A DNA stretch of 64,000 nt from Pseudanabaena sp. Chao 1811 (GCF_027942295.1 NZ_CP101416.1:1612001-1676000); one strand, 5' to 3'. Counted from the stretch's first letter, positions 52,646-62,416 are shown. The notes: a model not told the origin generated them from the sequence alone. Translations and numbers: made by a program.

Positions 52646-52930
52646 CTAGGCGTAGCCACGACCTCTAGGGCGATCGTTAGTACGTTCACCACGAGGCTTA
52701 GCCTTATTAACGCGCAGGGTACGTCCCAGCCATTCAGCCTCATTAAGTGCAGCGATCGCAGCTTCTTCCTGAGCATCATCCTCCATATCCACAAAGGCGA
52801 AGCCCCGAACCCGACCTGTTTCTTGGTCGGTAGGCAATTGCACACGCTTTACAGTGCCGTAGTCTGAGAAAACGCTTGTCAAATCATCCTTAGCAGCTTG
52901 ATAAGACAAATTTCCAACGTAAATAGTCAC
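52646..52930 (-). CDS. RRM-domain RNA-binding protein (Rbp)
   Basis: 94 residues. One RRM: RNP2 IYVGNLSYQ at residues 3-10 and RNP1 RGFAFVDMED at about 43-52, followed by a short basic/Gly/Arg tail (PRGERTNDRPRGRG). This is the cyanobacterial Rbp family of cold- or stress-induced RNA-binding proteins, which affect mRNA location and stability. The long untranslated region upstream is typical for rbp genes but I see no defined element. Confidence 0.92.
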   Translation of the reverse strand: MTIYVGNLSYQAAKDDLTSVFSDYGTVKRVQLPTDQETGRVRGFAFVDMEDDAQEEAAIAALNEAEWLGRTLRVNKAKPRGERTNDRPRGRGYA

Positions 52931-53431
52931 AGTCAGTTCGCTCCAAAAAAGAGATCGATATAATAATTTAGCCAGTCTTCGGAAAAGACTCGCTCGATCC
53001 GAGATCTCACAAATCCAACCTAAATTTCAGCTTTGATATAAGTTTACCGTTTACCCGCAACAATTTGCGTAGGCTGTATTACAAAGCTTTGTATAAGTGA
53101 TGATATGCAGATATCAAAGTGGACAAAAAAATAAATTCCTTACTAGAAGCGGTATTTACGGCGATTTGAGACCACTTACAACCCTATTTTTCTGGGCTTA
53201 AATTCAAATTTCTTTCCAAAGGTATAGGTTAAATTAACTAGACAACGTGGGATTTTCCACTAAATTTCATCTTATTTAATAAGACATGAAAATTTTTTGA
53301 GAAATAGTTTTAAGAATTCTCTGTCAAAACAATATTGATAATCATGGATATTGCAAACTACATAAAAATTTATAGAAAATCATGAATGCACTTAATCAGT
53401 TATTGTCTCTTTTTGAAGTTTTGACTAAGTA
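52931..53431. other. intergenic region upstream of rbp and secD
   Basis: About 500 bp without a gene. It should contain the rbp promoter/leader (minus strand). The 60-codon frame 53382-53564 is created by the repeat at 53432 and is not called. Confidence 0.5.
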
Positions 53432-53515
53432 CAGAGAAATTTTTGAAAGCGTGGCGAAGTCACACTTTCAAAAATTTCTCTGGTTTTTAATTCAGCGCAA
53501 CGCGCTGTATCTGTG
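53432..53515. repeat. MITE-like repeat, family III, copy 2
   Basis: CAGAGAAATTTTTGAAAGCG arm (53432 onward) pairs with its complement ending 53482 with one mismatch. It is followed by GTTTTTAATTCAGCGC-AAC-GCGCTGTATCTGT (53483-53515), matching family III copy 1 in both hairpins and spacer. The outer GACGGATACAG end is not preserved on the left. Confidence 0.65.
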
Positions 53516-53616
53516 GGGTATGATGACAGATGTCTCAAAATATCCTCTGTTTAATCTAGCTTGAAGTAAAGCTACAAAAGCGATACAAAAGCTATACCAA
53601 AAAGCTATACAAAAAT

Positions 53617-55116
53617 ATGGGTAAACAAAGCCGCCTGCTTGCCTTCGTATTGGCAATCTTATTAGGGGCTGTGTATCTAATCGTCATGTATCCACCTAAA
53701 TTAGGTTTGGATCTACGAGGTGGCGCACAGCTTACACTCCAAGCAAAAACTAATCCTGAACAAGGTATTAATGAAATTACGCCGCGCATTATGGAAACCG
53801 CCAAGTTTGTGGTGGAGCAGCGTATTAATGGTTTAGGAGTTTCCGAAGCCACAATTTTGCTAGCGGGTAATAATCAACTGATCGTCCAGTTACCGGGGGT
53901 CAATGATCCTGCCCAAGCTGAGCGCGTACTTGGCACAACTGCTCAACTTGATTTTCGGAAGCAAAAAAAAGGCACGGAAGGTGAGCTAAGAGCAAGATTG
54001 CAAATTCTACAGGCAGCAACGGTTCAGCGCGAGATCCTCAAAAATTCTGGTGATCAAAAGGCGATCGCGGAAAATGAAGCCACATATAAAAAGAGCATTG
54101 AAGATCTTAAGGGCATCTTTGAACGCACAGGATTAACTGGCAATATGCTCAAAGATGCCGTTGCATCGCCGAGTGGCAATGGTCCCGACTCTTGGCAGGT
54201 TGCTCTAACCTTTGATGATAAGGGTGGTGATCTATTTGCTAAAACTACTGGCGAAATCGGTGGCACTGGCCGAGTCTTAGGAATTTTCTTAGATGACAAA
54301 TTAATTAGCTCTCCCTCAGTTGGTCCAGAATTTCAAGGTAAAGGCATTTCAGGTGGACGAGCCGTCATCACAGGCAACTTTACGTTAGATTCCGCAACTG
54401 AATTAGCGTTGCAGCTACGCGCAGGGGCTTTACCCGTACCCGTCGAAATTGTCGAAAATCGCACCGTTGGTGCAACCCTTGGGGCAGATAGCATTCTCAG
54501 CAGTATCTATGCTGGTGTATCAGGCTTAGCACTAGTCCTGATTTTTATGGTGCTTTACTACCGCATTTTGGGCGTAGTTGCCGATATTGCGCTAATTACC
54601 TATGCGGTGATTACCTATGCCTTGTTTAGCTTGCTCGGTGTGGTACTGACCTTACCAGGTATTGCAGGATTTATTCTCAGTATTGGGATGGCTGTGGATG
54701 CCAACGTCCTAATTTTTGAACGTACTAGAGAAGAGTTGAAAGCAGGACGCACACTTTATAAATCCGTTGAGGCAGGCTTCTATCGCGCATGGTCAAGCAT
54801 CCTTGATAGTAATGTAACTACCCTAATTGCTTGTTTAACTCTGTTTTGGTTGGGTTCAGGATTTGTGAAGGGCTTTGCCGTCACCCTTGGGGTAGGGGTA
54901 ATCGTCAGTATGTTTACGGCAATTACTTTGAGCCGATCGCTAATGTTAGCGATGATTAGTAACCCTCAATTCCGTAAGCCTGAATACTACGGCATGAAAG
55001 CTTTTGGCAAAATCTCGACAGTGACGACTGATATTGAAGCCGAGACAGAAGTAGTGGATGACCAAAACGATAAGACAGACAATACAAAAGACAATACAAG
55101 CGGTGCAGTTCTATGA
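53617..55116 (+). CDS. secD: preprotein translocase subunit SecD
   Basis: 499 residues. Proton-driven helper of Sec export, forming SecDF. N-terminal helix (about 7-25), then DLRGGAQLTLQAKTNP (the D1 motif), LPGVNDPAQAERVLGTTAQL, the periplasmic P1 domain and GRAVITGNFTLDSATELALQ. Five C-terminal helices include IAGFILSIGMAVDANVLIFE and the FWLGSGFVKGFAVTLGVGV region. The acidic linker tail ends in DNTSGAVL. The stop overlaps secF by 4 nt (ATGA). Confidence 0.96.
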   Translation: MGKQSRLLAFVLAILLGAVYLIVMYPPKLGLDLRGGAQLTLQAKTNPEQGINEITPRIMETAKFVVEQRINGLGVSEATILLAGNNQLIVQLPGVNDPAQAERVLGTTAQLDFRKQKKGTEGELRARLQILQAATVQREILKNSGDQKAIAENEATYKKSIEDLKGIFERTGLTGNMLKDAVASPSGNGPDSWQVALTFDDKGGDLFAKTTGEIGGTGRVLGIFLDDKLISSPSVGPEFQGKGISGGRAVITGNFTLDSATELALQLRAGALPVPVEIVENRTVGATLGADSILSSIYAGVSGLALVLIFMVLYYRILGVVADIALITYAVITYALFSLLGVVLTLPGIAGFILSIGMAVDANVLIFERTREELKAGRTLYKSVEAGFYRAWSSILDSNVTTLIACLTLFWLGSGFVKGFAVTLGVGVIVSMFTAITLSRSLMLAMISNPQFRKPEYYGMKAFGKISTVTTDIEAETEVVDDQNDKTDNTKDNTSGAVL

Positions 55117-56075
55117 GATTAGATGTAATTAAAAACGCGCGTCTTTACCTCACGATTTCCACAGCAGTGATTGTGGCGGGAATTGTGGCGATGGTGTTGT
55201 CCTTTCAGCAGTTAGGCTCTCCATTACGCTTAGGAATTGACTTTACAGGTGGTTCTAGTGTGACGCTTGGCTTAGCTTGTAATGGAGATACTTGTGGCAA
55301 ACCCATTGATATTGCGGTAGTACGTCAGGCCGTAGAAAGTAAAGGATTTGCGAATAGTGTCATCCAATTAGTTGAAGGCAAGGACTTAAAAGGAGTCTCA
55401 GTACGTACTGCGCATCTCTCGACTGAGGAGCGCGAAAAGCTGAAGTCGACACTAACGGAGTCTTTGAAACAATATGGCGAAGTCGATCCCAAAAAGTCAC
55501 AGCTTGATGAAGTTGGTGCAGCGATCGGTCAACAAGCGCTTCGGAATGGCTTATTGGCAATTTTGCTTTCCTTTGCAGGTATTGGTATTTATTTAGCATT
55601 CCGCTTTCAGCTAGATTATGCAACCTTTGCGGTGTTAGCACTCTTTCATGACATTTTCGTGACGGTTGGGACTTTCTCGATCTTGGGTTTGACTTTGGGC
55701 GTAGAGATTGACAGCTTATTTATTGTGGCGATGTTGACGATCTGTGGCTTTTCCGTCAATGACACCGTGGTAATTTACGATCGCATTCGCGAAAATGTAA
55801 AACTTGATACGGGTAACACGAGTTTTAACGATCTAGTTAATGCCTCGGTCAATCAAACTCTAGGGCGATCAATTAATACTTCACTGACAGCGACATTACC
55901 TCTGATCGCAATTTTCTTGTTTGGTGGTGCAACCTTAAGGTTTTTCTCCCTAGCTCTGATCATTGGCTTCTTATCTGGTGCTTATTCCAGTATCTTTAAC
56001 GCCAGTATCTTGCTGGCATGGTGGCGCAGTCGTCAAACTTCTAAACTCAACCAATCAACCGTCGAAGCAAACTAA
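55113..56075 (+). CDS. secF: preprotein translocase subunit SecF
   Basis: 320 residues. N-terminal helix (about 10-30), LGIDFTGGSSVTLGLA, the small periplasmic domain, and five helices with IAVILSF-like core: GIYLAFRFQLDYATFAVLAL, LTICGFSVNDTVVIYDRIRE (conserved Asp/Arg) and LGRSINTSLTATLPLIAIF. Overlaps secD (ATGA), so translationally coupled. A hairpin at 56081-56108 ends the operon. Confidence 0.96.
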   Translation: MRLDVIKNARLYLTISTAVIVAGIVAMVLSFQQLGSPLRLGIDFTGGSSVTLGLACNGDTCGKPIDIAVVRQAVESKGFANSVIQLVEGKDLKGVSVRTAHLSTEEREKLKSTLTESLKQYGEVDPKKSQLDEVGAAIGQQALRNGLLAILLSFAGIGIYLAFRFQLDYATFAVLALFHDIFVTVGTFSILGLTLGVEIDSLFIVAMLTICGFSVNDTVVIYDRIRENVKLDTGNTSFNDLVNASVNQTLGRSINTSLTATLPLIAIFLFGGATLRFFSLALIIGFLSGAYSSIFNASILLAWWRSRQTSKLNQSTVEAN

Positions 56076-56080
56076 GTCAT

Positions 56081-56108
56081 AGAAAGGCTCCCACATGGGA
56101 GCTTTTCT
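56081..56108 (+). terminator. secD-secF terminator
   Basis: AGAAAGGCTCCCA and GGGAGCTTTTCT pair around a short loop 5 nt after secF, followed by T-rich sequence. Confidence 0.65.
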
Positions 56109-56149
56109 GTAATTGCAACAGTATTCACATCAAAAAATGGCACTGAGTA

Positions 56150-56581
56150 ATGGATAGTGAAGATATTGATACGGTTTCTAATGAGCTAGAGGATTCATTC
56201 TCTGAGCAAATTCTAGAGCGTCAAGTGCAAAGGCTGATTGAGGTGCAAACCTATTTGCGATGGATTTTTGATGTCTTTTTATGGCTAACGGTGGGAACGG
56301 CAAGTATTTGGGCTTTGCGATCGGAAATAGAGCTATGGATTGCAGCCTTTACATGGGCGGCAGTCCGCATGAGTTTGGTTTATAATCGCTTGCCAATGTT
56401 GGGCTTGGGGATATGTATTGCGATGACTTTGGCAACTCTGGTATGGCAGAGTTCGATTATTTTGTGGGGGGTGAGTCCGAGAGAAAAGCGATCGCTAATT
56501 AATCAAGTCAAAAGCATCAGGGAAGCAGGGAAAAGTCATCCATTATGGCGCTGGGTCTGTGAAGAGAAGATTACCAACTAA
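56150..56581 (+). CDS. small membrane protein of unknown function
   Basis: 143 residues. An acidic cytoplasmic N-terminus (about 1-20) and the amphipathic RQVQRLIEVQTYLRWIFDV precede three hydrophobic stretches: about 37-55, 60-75 and 80-103. The C-terminal part is basic (REKRSLINQVKSIREAGKSH). No family recognised; a conserved cyanobacterial membrane protein is likely but not shown. Lies 75 nt after secF and after its terminator. Confidence 0.55.
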   Translation: MDSEDIDTVSNELEDSFSEQILERQVQRLIEVQTYLRWIFDVFLWLTVGTASIWALRSEIELWIAAFTWAAVRMSLVYNRLPMLGLGICIAMTLATLVWQSSIILWGVSPREKRSLINQVKSIREAGKSHPLWRWVCEEKITN

Positions 56582-56652
56582 GAAAACTTAGGACTGCCAT
56601 AATTTGAGTTCACATTCCTTTTTCAAAAAGCTCCCAAAGAAGACAAAAGCCA

Positions 56653-56934
56653 CTAATCTTTTGGTTTTAATGCATTTTTAAAGCCTAAAACCAGCAAAAT
56701 ATTAGTCATTGTCAAAAATGACTCCGCACTGCCATGTAGCCAATCAACATTAGCTAATACATCATGATATTGATTCTGAGCGTAAAGCCCTGCGGGAATT
56801 GTAATAGCTACAAATACTAAAGTTCCATAAAAGCCCCATAGTCCTAGCTTGGGAAATTGCTTTGATTTTGTGGCAAACCACAGAAAGGCAAGGTAGGGAA
56901 ATAGAGATAGTCCAAATAGGGTTTCTTGAGACAT
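56653..56934 (-). CDS. DUF3593 membrane protein
   Basis: The frame opens at 57009, but ATG 56934 (MSQETLFGLSLFPYLAFLWF) gives 93 residues with three helices, matching the DUF3593 family found only in cyanobacteria and chloroplasts, including TKSKQFPKLGLWGFYGTLVF and YHDVLANVDWLHGSAESFLT. It follows the DUF2499 gene by 7 nt, the usual pairing. Function unknown, possibly thylakoid membrane. Confidence 0.85.
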   Translation of the reverse strand: MSQETLFGLSLFPYLAFLWFATKSKQFPKLGLWGFYGTLVFVAITIPAGLYAQNQYHDVLANVDWLHGSAESFLTMTNILLVLGFKNALKPKD

Positions 56935-56941
56935 AGATTTA

Positions 56942-57247
56942 TCAAGTTTCGACGGATCGCGAAATCTTCCAGATGAAATAGGTAGCGATCGCCAAAGTAC
57001 AATTGCCAAATAGAGTCATAGCAGCTTGCACTGTCACTAGCCATTTCAGGGAATCAGCATTATCAAAGAAATGCCAAGTTACCGCACACATGGCACTGAC
57101 TAAAGCAGGAAACATACCCCATGCTAATCCACGCCATCCGCGATCGGGATTTTGCTTGTCATATTGCCAAATGAGCCAAATTGCTAAAGCCCATTCAATT
57201 ACGCTAGAAATATGGATAACCCATGTGGGTAAAGATAAAGAGTGCAT
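56942..57247 (-). CDS. DUF2499 membrane protein
   Basis: ATG 57247 (MHSLSLPTWVIHISSVIEW) is preferred over the frame start 57274; 101 residues, three or four helices. LIWQYDKQNPDRGWRGLAWGM and CAVTWHFFDNADSLKWLVTV are characteristic of DUF2499, a cyanobacterial/plant plastid family that sits next to DUF3593. The two small proteins probably form one complex; no biochemical role is known to me. Confidence 0.87.
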   Translation of the reverse strand: MHSLSLPTWVIHISSVIEWALAIWLIWQYDKQNPDRGWRGLAWGMFPALVSAMCAVTWHFFDNADSLKWLVTVQAAMTLFGNCTLAIATYFIWKISRSVET

Positions 57248-57292
57248 AATTTTGTTGATAATTTCTTGATACAAAGCGTCAAGAAATTATGA

Positions 57293-58270
57293 TTAATGTT
57301 TTGACTCGCGCATGGCTAAGAATTCACGAATTTGGCGATCGCTTGGTTGACCTGTGATCGCACCAACATCTAGCGTAGACAATGCACCTGCGGCACTAGC
57401 ATAGGAGATGACCTCTTCTGCAAATTGCGAATCCTGTAGATGTGTAAGCGGACGATGATAGATCTTGTGAATGAAAGCAGCTAAGAAAGCATCCCCCGCA
57501 CCAGTCGTATCGAGGGAATAGACAGGAAAAGCAGGATATTTACTTTGTTTTTCGCCTAAATAATAGCGACAGTCTTTATCGCCATTGGTAATAATGATGC
57601 CTTCAAGATGGCTATAGGCCTGTGCGATCGCCGCAGGACTAGTTAAACGAAATAGCAACTTGGCTTCATCTTCAGTCAGTTTTAAGAAATCGGTATATCG
57701 TAGCAACACTGGTAAAAGCTTTGCCACCTGTTCAGGATGCCTCCAAAACATCGCGCGCCAGTTGACATCAACGACCACCTTTACAAAATTTTCTTCGGCA
57801 AGCTTCAACGCTCGACCGATCGCCCGTGAAGTTAGAGGATTTGATAATCCAAGTGTCCCTAGCACTAAAAACTTCGCATCGGCAAATAAATGGGCGGGTA
57901 AATGCTCTGCCGATAGTAGAGTGTCTGCAAATACTGTCTTGGCATCACCGTTAAAGCGATTAAATTGGCGATCGCCTTTGGCATCACGGGTGACATATAC
58001 CTCACGGGTGGTGGATTCTGGATGCACCTGCACGCCCGAAGTTTCCACCCCTGCGGCTCCCAATTGCTTGAGTAGATCTGATCCTGTGGCATCTTGCCCC
58101 ACAGCACTAATTAGACTAACAGGTGTTCCCAGTTTGGCTAAACCACAGGCAACATTAGCAGGCGCTCCTCCTAAATAAGGCTTCCAAGTACTGACTTGGT
58201 CATAGGGAACACCCACATCTTCAGCAATCTGATCGATTAAGACTTCGCCAAGGCAAATTACACGCGGCAT
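57293..58270 (-). CDS. PfkB-family sugar kinase (fructokinase-like)
   Basis: 325 residues. Ribokinase/PfkB fold: N-terminal VICLGEVLIDQI, GGAPANVACGLAKLGTPVS (sugar-binding), and ATP/anion-hole motif LDTTGAGDAFLAAFIHKIY with the catalytic Asp. Sequence type resembles fructokinases of cyanobacteria, so fructose is the best guess. The start is 21 nt downstream of the cphA stop, same strand, suggesting one transcript; there is no obvious metabolic link with cyanophycin. Confidence 0.86.
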   Translation of the reverse strand: MPRVICLGEVLIDQIAEDVGVPYDQVSTWKPYLGGAPANVACGLAKLGTPVSLISAVGQDATGSDLLKQLGAAGVETSGVQVHPESTTREVYVTRDAKGDRQFNRFNGDAKTVFADTLLSAEHLPAHLFADAKFLVLGTLGLSNPLTSRAIGRALKLAEENFVKVVVDVNWRAMFWRHPEQVAKLLPVLLRYTDFLKLTEDEAKLLFRLTSPAAIAQAYSHLEGIIITNGDKDCRYYLGEKQSKYPAFPVYSLDTTGAGDAFLAAFIHKIYHRPLTHLQDSQFAEEVISYASAAGALSTLDVGAITGQPSDRQIREFLAMRESKH

Positions 58271-58290
58271 AGGCGACTTTATGACAATTA

Positions 58291-60879
58291 TTATTGCAAT
58301 TTAGACTTTCGCGATTCAATGATAGCAATAGCTGCATCCACTTTATCGGGGAATACAACGACAAGACTGCTTTGAGGAGCGCTATCCAAAGCGGCTGTGA
58401 GGGCTTCCGCTTCATCAAGAATTGTAATACAGGGAATATTGCCATTAACTTCTTCCACACCTTGACGGAGGAGATCAGCCACCACCCTTGGGCTACGTCC
58501 CCGCAAGTCCTTATCTTCTTTAATAAAGATGCGGCTAAACATATTTGCCGCTAGCTGTCCTAGTTCGATAATGTCTTCATCGCGACGATCGCCTGGTGCA
58601 CCAATTACACCGATCGCTTCACCTTCCCATTTTTGGATAAAATCGGCGATCGCTTTAAATCCCGCAGGGTTATGAGCATAGTCAACTAAGGCATGATATT
58701 TACCCAAGTCAAACAAGTTCATACGTCCGGGGGTTTGGGCGCTAGAGGCAACGAAGGTAGCTAATCCCTGACGAATCTGCTCGATCTTTACGTCTTGCGT
58801 AAAAGCTGCCAAACTTGCGGCGAGAGAATTTTGAATATTGAAAGCAGCACGACCACCAAGGGTTAAAGGCACATTAACAGCCTCTTCAATCCGCAGTTTC
58901 CAATCACCTTTGAGAATTGTTAAATAGCCCTCTTCATAGACTGCGGCTACCCCTCCTTGGGCAATATGGGATTGAATTAAAGGGTTATCAGGATTCATAC
59001 TGAAGTAGGCAACCTTGGCTTTTACTTCTTTTGCCATAGCGACAACCAATGGATCATCGGCGTTAAGTACGGCATAGCCGCTTGGTAAAGCCGTGCGTAC
59101 CACGACACTCTTGAGTCTAGCGAGATCCTCTATGGTATCAATGTCACCAATACCAAGGTGATCCGCTTGGACATTCATCACCACACCGACATCGCAGCCA
59201 TCAAACCCTAGTCCCGATCGCAAAATGCCCCCCCTTGCAGTTTCGAGAACCGCAACTTCAACGGTAGGATCGCGCAAAATCACTTGAGCGCTATAGGGAC
59301 CAGTCGTATCACCTTTTTCAACTAAGCATTCGCCAATGTAAATACCATCGGTGGTGGTGTAGCCAACCCGCTTACCTGTTTGCTTGAAAATATGTGCAAT
59401 CAAGCGCGTAGTTGTAGTTTTGCCATTCGTACCCGTAATCGCCACGATGGGAACTCGCGTCGGCGAACCTGCGGGGAATAGCATCTCAATTACAGGAGCA
59501 GCGACATTACGCGGTGTGCCAATGCTCGGCGCAGTATGCATTCTAAATCCGGGGGCAGCATTAACCTCAACGATCGCCCCATCGGTTTCGCGCACTGGCA
59601 AGGAAATATCTTCGGTAACAACATCGATCCCTGCAATGTCTAAACCAATAATGCGGGCAACCCGTTCCGCTAACCAAATATTTTCTGGATGAATCTCGTC
59701 GGTGCGATCCACAGATACGCCACCCGTACTGAGGTTGGCAGTTGCCTTGAGATAGCAAATCTGTCCTTTAGGAGGTACGGATTCGAGGGTAAAGCCTTGT
59801 CTGGCAAGGATATCTAGACTTGTGCGATCGATCTCAATGCGAGTGAGAACATTATCATGTCCATCACCACGACGGGGATCTTGATTGGTAATTTCAATTA
59901 GTTGGGAAATCGTGGATACGCCATCCCCCGTAACATTGGCAGGTACACGCTCAGCGACAGCAACAAACTTGCCATTAATTACCAAGACACGGTGATCGCG
60001 ACCTGTATGGAAGCGTTCAATAATTACTTCCTCTGAGACTTCCTGTGCCATGTCAAAGGCAGCGATCGCCTCTTTCACTGTGCGTACATCAATAGTGATC
60101 CCGCGCCCATGATTGCCGTTAAGGGGCTTAATCACAATGGGGAAACCGCCCACTTCCGCGATCGCATCTTCTAAATATTTAGGTGATCGGATCGTAGTTC
60201 CCCTCGGTACAGGGACACCCGAATCCCGCAAAATCTGCTTGGTTCCCTCTTTGTCACAGGCAAGCTCAACTGCCAAGATCCCTGTTTTATTGGATAAAGT
60301 CGCCTGAATCCGACTTTGATATACACCATAACCAAGTTGAATCATGGCACGACTGCCAAGTTCTAACCAAGGAATCTTTTGTGCTTTAGCTTCGGCAACA
60401 ATTGACTCGGTACTAGGTCCTAATTGTCCATCAAGGCGGATATCTCTTAAGTCCTTGAGATCCTCTTGTAACTCACTGGTGGCATAGGTTCCTGTTTCTA
60501 AAATACTAGTGCAAATCCTGACCGCTGCCCTCGCTGCATAACGTCCAGCCTGCTCAGTTTGATATTCAAAAACGACCTGATAAATATTCTGCTCAACCGT
60601 TGGTCGGATTGCCCCAAAATCCACCTTCATACCAACATAACCTTGCAGAGCGATCGCAATATCCTTGACTATCTCTGCTAAAAAATCAGCATCACTAATA
60701 TCTTGGCGTTGCGCAATATCCTTTCCCGCTAAACTTGGCAGAACCTTAGTCAGGTTTTGATAAAAGCTAGCCCGTTGTACTTGAAAACCCTCTAAATCTA
60801 GGCGTGCAACTACAAGCTGATGCCGTTGAATACTCCAATAGTTTGGACCCCGTAATGTTTGGATTTTGAGAATTTTCAT
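58291..60879 (-). CDS. cphA: cyanophycin synthetase (CphA)
   Basis: Makes the nitrogen store cyanophycin by adding Asp and Arg in turn to a poly-Asp backbone. ATG 60879 (MKILKIQTLRGPNYWSIQRH) is chosen over ATG 60885; 862 residues. Three parts: N-terminal domain (1-~160), ATP-grasp domain (about 200-480; DSGVPVPRGTTI, VIKPLNGNHGRGITI, VEVNAAPGFRMHTAPS), and a Mur-ligase-like domain with P-loop VAITGTNGKTTTTRLI, ETARGGILRSGL and YAHNPAGFKAIADF. No cyanophycinase gene (cphB) is in the window. Confidence 0.96.
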   Translation of the reverse strand: MKILKIQTLRGPNYWSIQRHQLVVARLDLEGFQVQRASFYQNLTKVLPSLAGKDIAQRQDISDADFLAEIVKDIAIALQGYVGMKVDFGAIRPTVEQNIYQVVFEYQTEQAGRYAARAAVRICTSILETGTYATSELQEDLKDLRDIRLDGQLGPSTESIVAEAKAQKIPWLELGSRAMIQLGYGVYQSRIQATLSNKTGILAVELACDKEGTKQILRDSGVPVPRGTTIRSPKYLEDAIAEVGGFPIVIKPLNGNHGRGITIDVRTVKEAIAAFDMAQEVSEEVIIERFHTGRDHRVLVINGKFVAVAERVPANVTGDGVSTISQLIEITNQDPRRGDGHDNVLTRIEIDRTSLDILARQGFTLESVPPKGQICYLKATANLSTGGVSVDRTDEIHPENIWLAERVARIIGLDIAGIDVVTEDISLPVRETDGAIVEVNAAPGFRMHTAPSIGTPRNVAAPVIEMLFPAGSPTRVPIVAITGTNGKTTTTRLIAHIFKQTGKRVGYTTTDGIYIGECLVEKGDTTGPYSAQVILRDPTVEVAVLETARGGILRSGLGFDGCDVGVVMNVQADHLGIGDIDTIEDLARLKSVVVRTALPSGYAVLNADDPLVVAMAKEVKAKVAYFSMNPDNPLIQSHIAQGGVAAVYEEGYLTILKGDWKLRIEEAVNVPLTLGGRAAFNIQNSLAASLAAFTQDVKIEQIRQGLATFVASSAQTPGRMNLFDLGKYHALVDYAHNPAGFKAIADFIQKWEGEAIGVIGAPGDRRDEDIIELGQLAANMFSRIFIKEDKDLRGRSPRVVADLLRQGVEEVNGNIPCITILDEAEALTAALDSAPQSSLVVVFPDKVDAAIAIIESRKSKLQ

Positions 60880-60975
60880 AGTCAAGCGTCTTTAAGGTGC
60901 ATCCAATGCCTAAGGTTCGAGTATTTAATCCTAGCGATCTTATGGATCATCATTTTGTATAAATTGAACCAAATT

Positions 60976-61008
60976 GGTATTTTCAGCATCTACGGTGCTG
61001 AAAATACC
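60976..61008. terminator. 13-bp hairpin between the GNAT gene and cphA
   Basis: GGTATTTTCAGCA (60976-60988) pairs perfectly with TGCTGAAAATACC (60996-61008), downstream of the GNAT gene and upstream of cphA on the minus strand. Confidence 0.6.
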
Positions 61009-61091
61009 ACGATTTGCTAATCAGATATTTACTGATTTGAAAGGCGAGGGAACTTCAGCCCATTACTCTTCAAATAGCAATAATCTAAATT

Positions 61092-62255
61092 TTAGAGTGT
61101 CTCATCAGTATGTTGATGCTGTTGTGGCAAGGTCTCAATTCTCCCTGGGATAGGTTTTTGAGTGGGCTGTAATCCCGATAACATCCGCGAGAGTTGTAAG
61201 CCATCAAGGACGGGCTTAGTCTCACGGATTTTATGCCAGACCGATCGCGCCATTAGCAAGGAATGACCTTGACGTTGCGCCTGAATTCTTTCCAAATAGT
61301 CCTCACGCTCAGGCTGATAGTCCGCCGAAGATAGTTGCAGACTTGCACCTTCAGGGGATTGCTTAATCACAATTTGAGCAATCTGCGAAGTTAGTTCGGG
61401 ATAGAGCCATGTATAAGCAGGATGTACCGTAAGCTGGCAATGGTGAACCAGTTTCTCATCGGGTTGATTGACCGTAGGACGCTGTAATAGCAAGTAAAAG
61501 TAACCGATCGCGGCTTTGCGTTGAGGCTCATAGACATAGCCCGACACATCTTGCAAATGGTTAATCAGCAAAGAACCGTGATTAATCAGCTTATCAAGCG
61601 CTTTGGAACGGAAATCATCGACATTAAGGTCATACACTTGCCGAATTTGTGGTGGCATCGCCGCAGTATCTAACTGATACAGCAAACTTGCATCGGCATT
61701 ACTAACAGGCATCAAGTTGGGAAGATCGGGAGAATGCTGTGCAATCTCCTTAAGACTATCAGCACTAATTTCCCAATCCGTAAATTGGGCAAGGGGTTGA
61801 AACCCATTCTGACGATAGAGGGCGATCGTATCTTTTTGATTAATATCAACTTGCAGTACCCAAGTTCTTGCCTCTAGACAAGATTCGAGGCAGTAGCGGA
61901 TTAGTTGTGTACCAACATTATGTTGACCATTCTGGGCTTCAGGCAACACAACAACACGATCAATTTTCCAAGTACTGCTGTTGTTATTAAACGGTGAAAC
62001 TCGAATAAAGCCTTGGATAATCCCATTACATTCTGAGACATAGGCACGGACATAGGGTTTCAGGAGCGTTTGCACTGGGGCAGGCAACCAACTCGCAAGC
62101 TGATGTAAGCTAATTTTCTGACGACTACGACATCCACTAAGATCGCTCACAGCAATCTGTTCGAGATCTTGGGGCGAAGCAAATCGCTGAATAAACTCTA
62201 GATCTCGATGTTGAAGCGGACGGATCGTATTACCAAGCACTGGGAAAGATTGCAT
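61092..62255 (-). CDS. GNAT-family N-acetyltransferase-like protein
   Basis: 387 residues. The N-terminal half has a recognisable GNAT fold: TIRPLQHRDLEFIQRFASPQ, IIQGFIRVSPFNNNSSTW, WKIDRVVVLPEAQNGQHNVG (acetyl-CoA loop) and LYRQNGFQPLAQFTDWE. The C-terminal half (about 200-350) repeats the pattern weakly (KAAIGYFYLLLQR, CQLTVHPAYTWLYPEL), so two tandem GNAT-like domains are possible. The tail is Gln/His-rich. Substrate unknown; a cyanobacterial family without a defined role. Confidence 0.75.
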   Translation of the reverse strand: MQSFPVLGNTIRPLQHRDLEFIQRFASPQDLEQIAVSDLSGCRSRQKISLHQLASWLPAPVQTLLKPYVRAYVSECNGIIQGFIRVSPFNNNSSTWKIDRVVVLPEAQNGQHNVGTQLIRYCLESCLEARTWVLQVDINQKDTIALYRQNGFQPLAQFTDWEISADSLKEIAQHSPDLPNLMPVSNADASLLYQLDTAAMPPQIRQVYDLNVDDFRSKALDKLINHGSLLINHLQDVSGYVYEPQRKAAIGYFYLLLQRPTVNQPDEKLVHHCQLTVHPAYTWLYPELTSQIAQIVIKQSPEGASLQLSSADYQPEREDYLERIQAQRQGHSLLMARSVWHKIRETKPVLDGLQLSRMLSGLQPTQKPIPGRIETLPQQHQHTDETL

Positions 62256-62378
62256 AACTGCTCGTGCTAGAAAAGAATTTAATAGATCTTAGGAATTGTT
62301 AAATTAGACGTTCACAGAGTGATCTTAATACATATCCCATAGAAGCAACCTGAAAAGCTATAAGTCTTCAGAAAAAAA

Positions 62379-62404
62379 GATGATGCCCTGCGTAGGGCAT
62401 CATT
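62379..62404 (-). terminator. hairpin after the nitrilase gene
   Basis: GATGATGCCCT and AGGGCATCATT pair around GCGT, with an A-tract on the left that reads as a T-tract from the minus-strand nitrilase gene ending at 62417. Confidence 0.75.
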
Positions 62405-62416
62405 GTCTAACTGAGT

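Noticed and set aside
52931-53431. Possible riboswitch or thermometer in the rbp leader
   Set aside because: The location is suggestive, yet no conserved motif or stable structure could be identified by eye.
53382-53564. 60-codon open frame before secD
   Set aside because: Most of it is the family III repeat hairpin; codons follow the palindrome, no homology recognised.
57660-58178. 172-codon open frame on the plus strand
   Set aside because: It lies fully antisense inside the PfkB kinase gene, which has clear family motifs; the frame has no recognisable domain.
58294-58554. Plus-strand open frame of 86 codons
   Set aside because: Antisense to the cphA C-terminal coding region; no RBS and no family.
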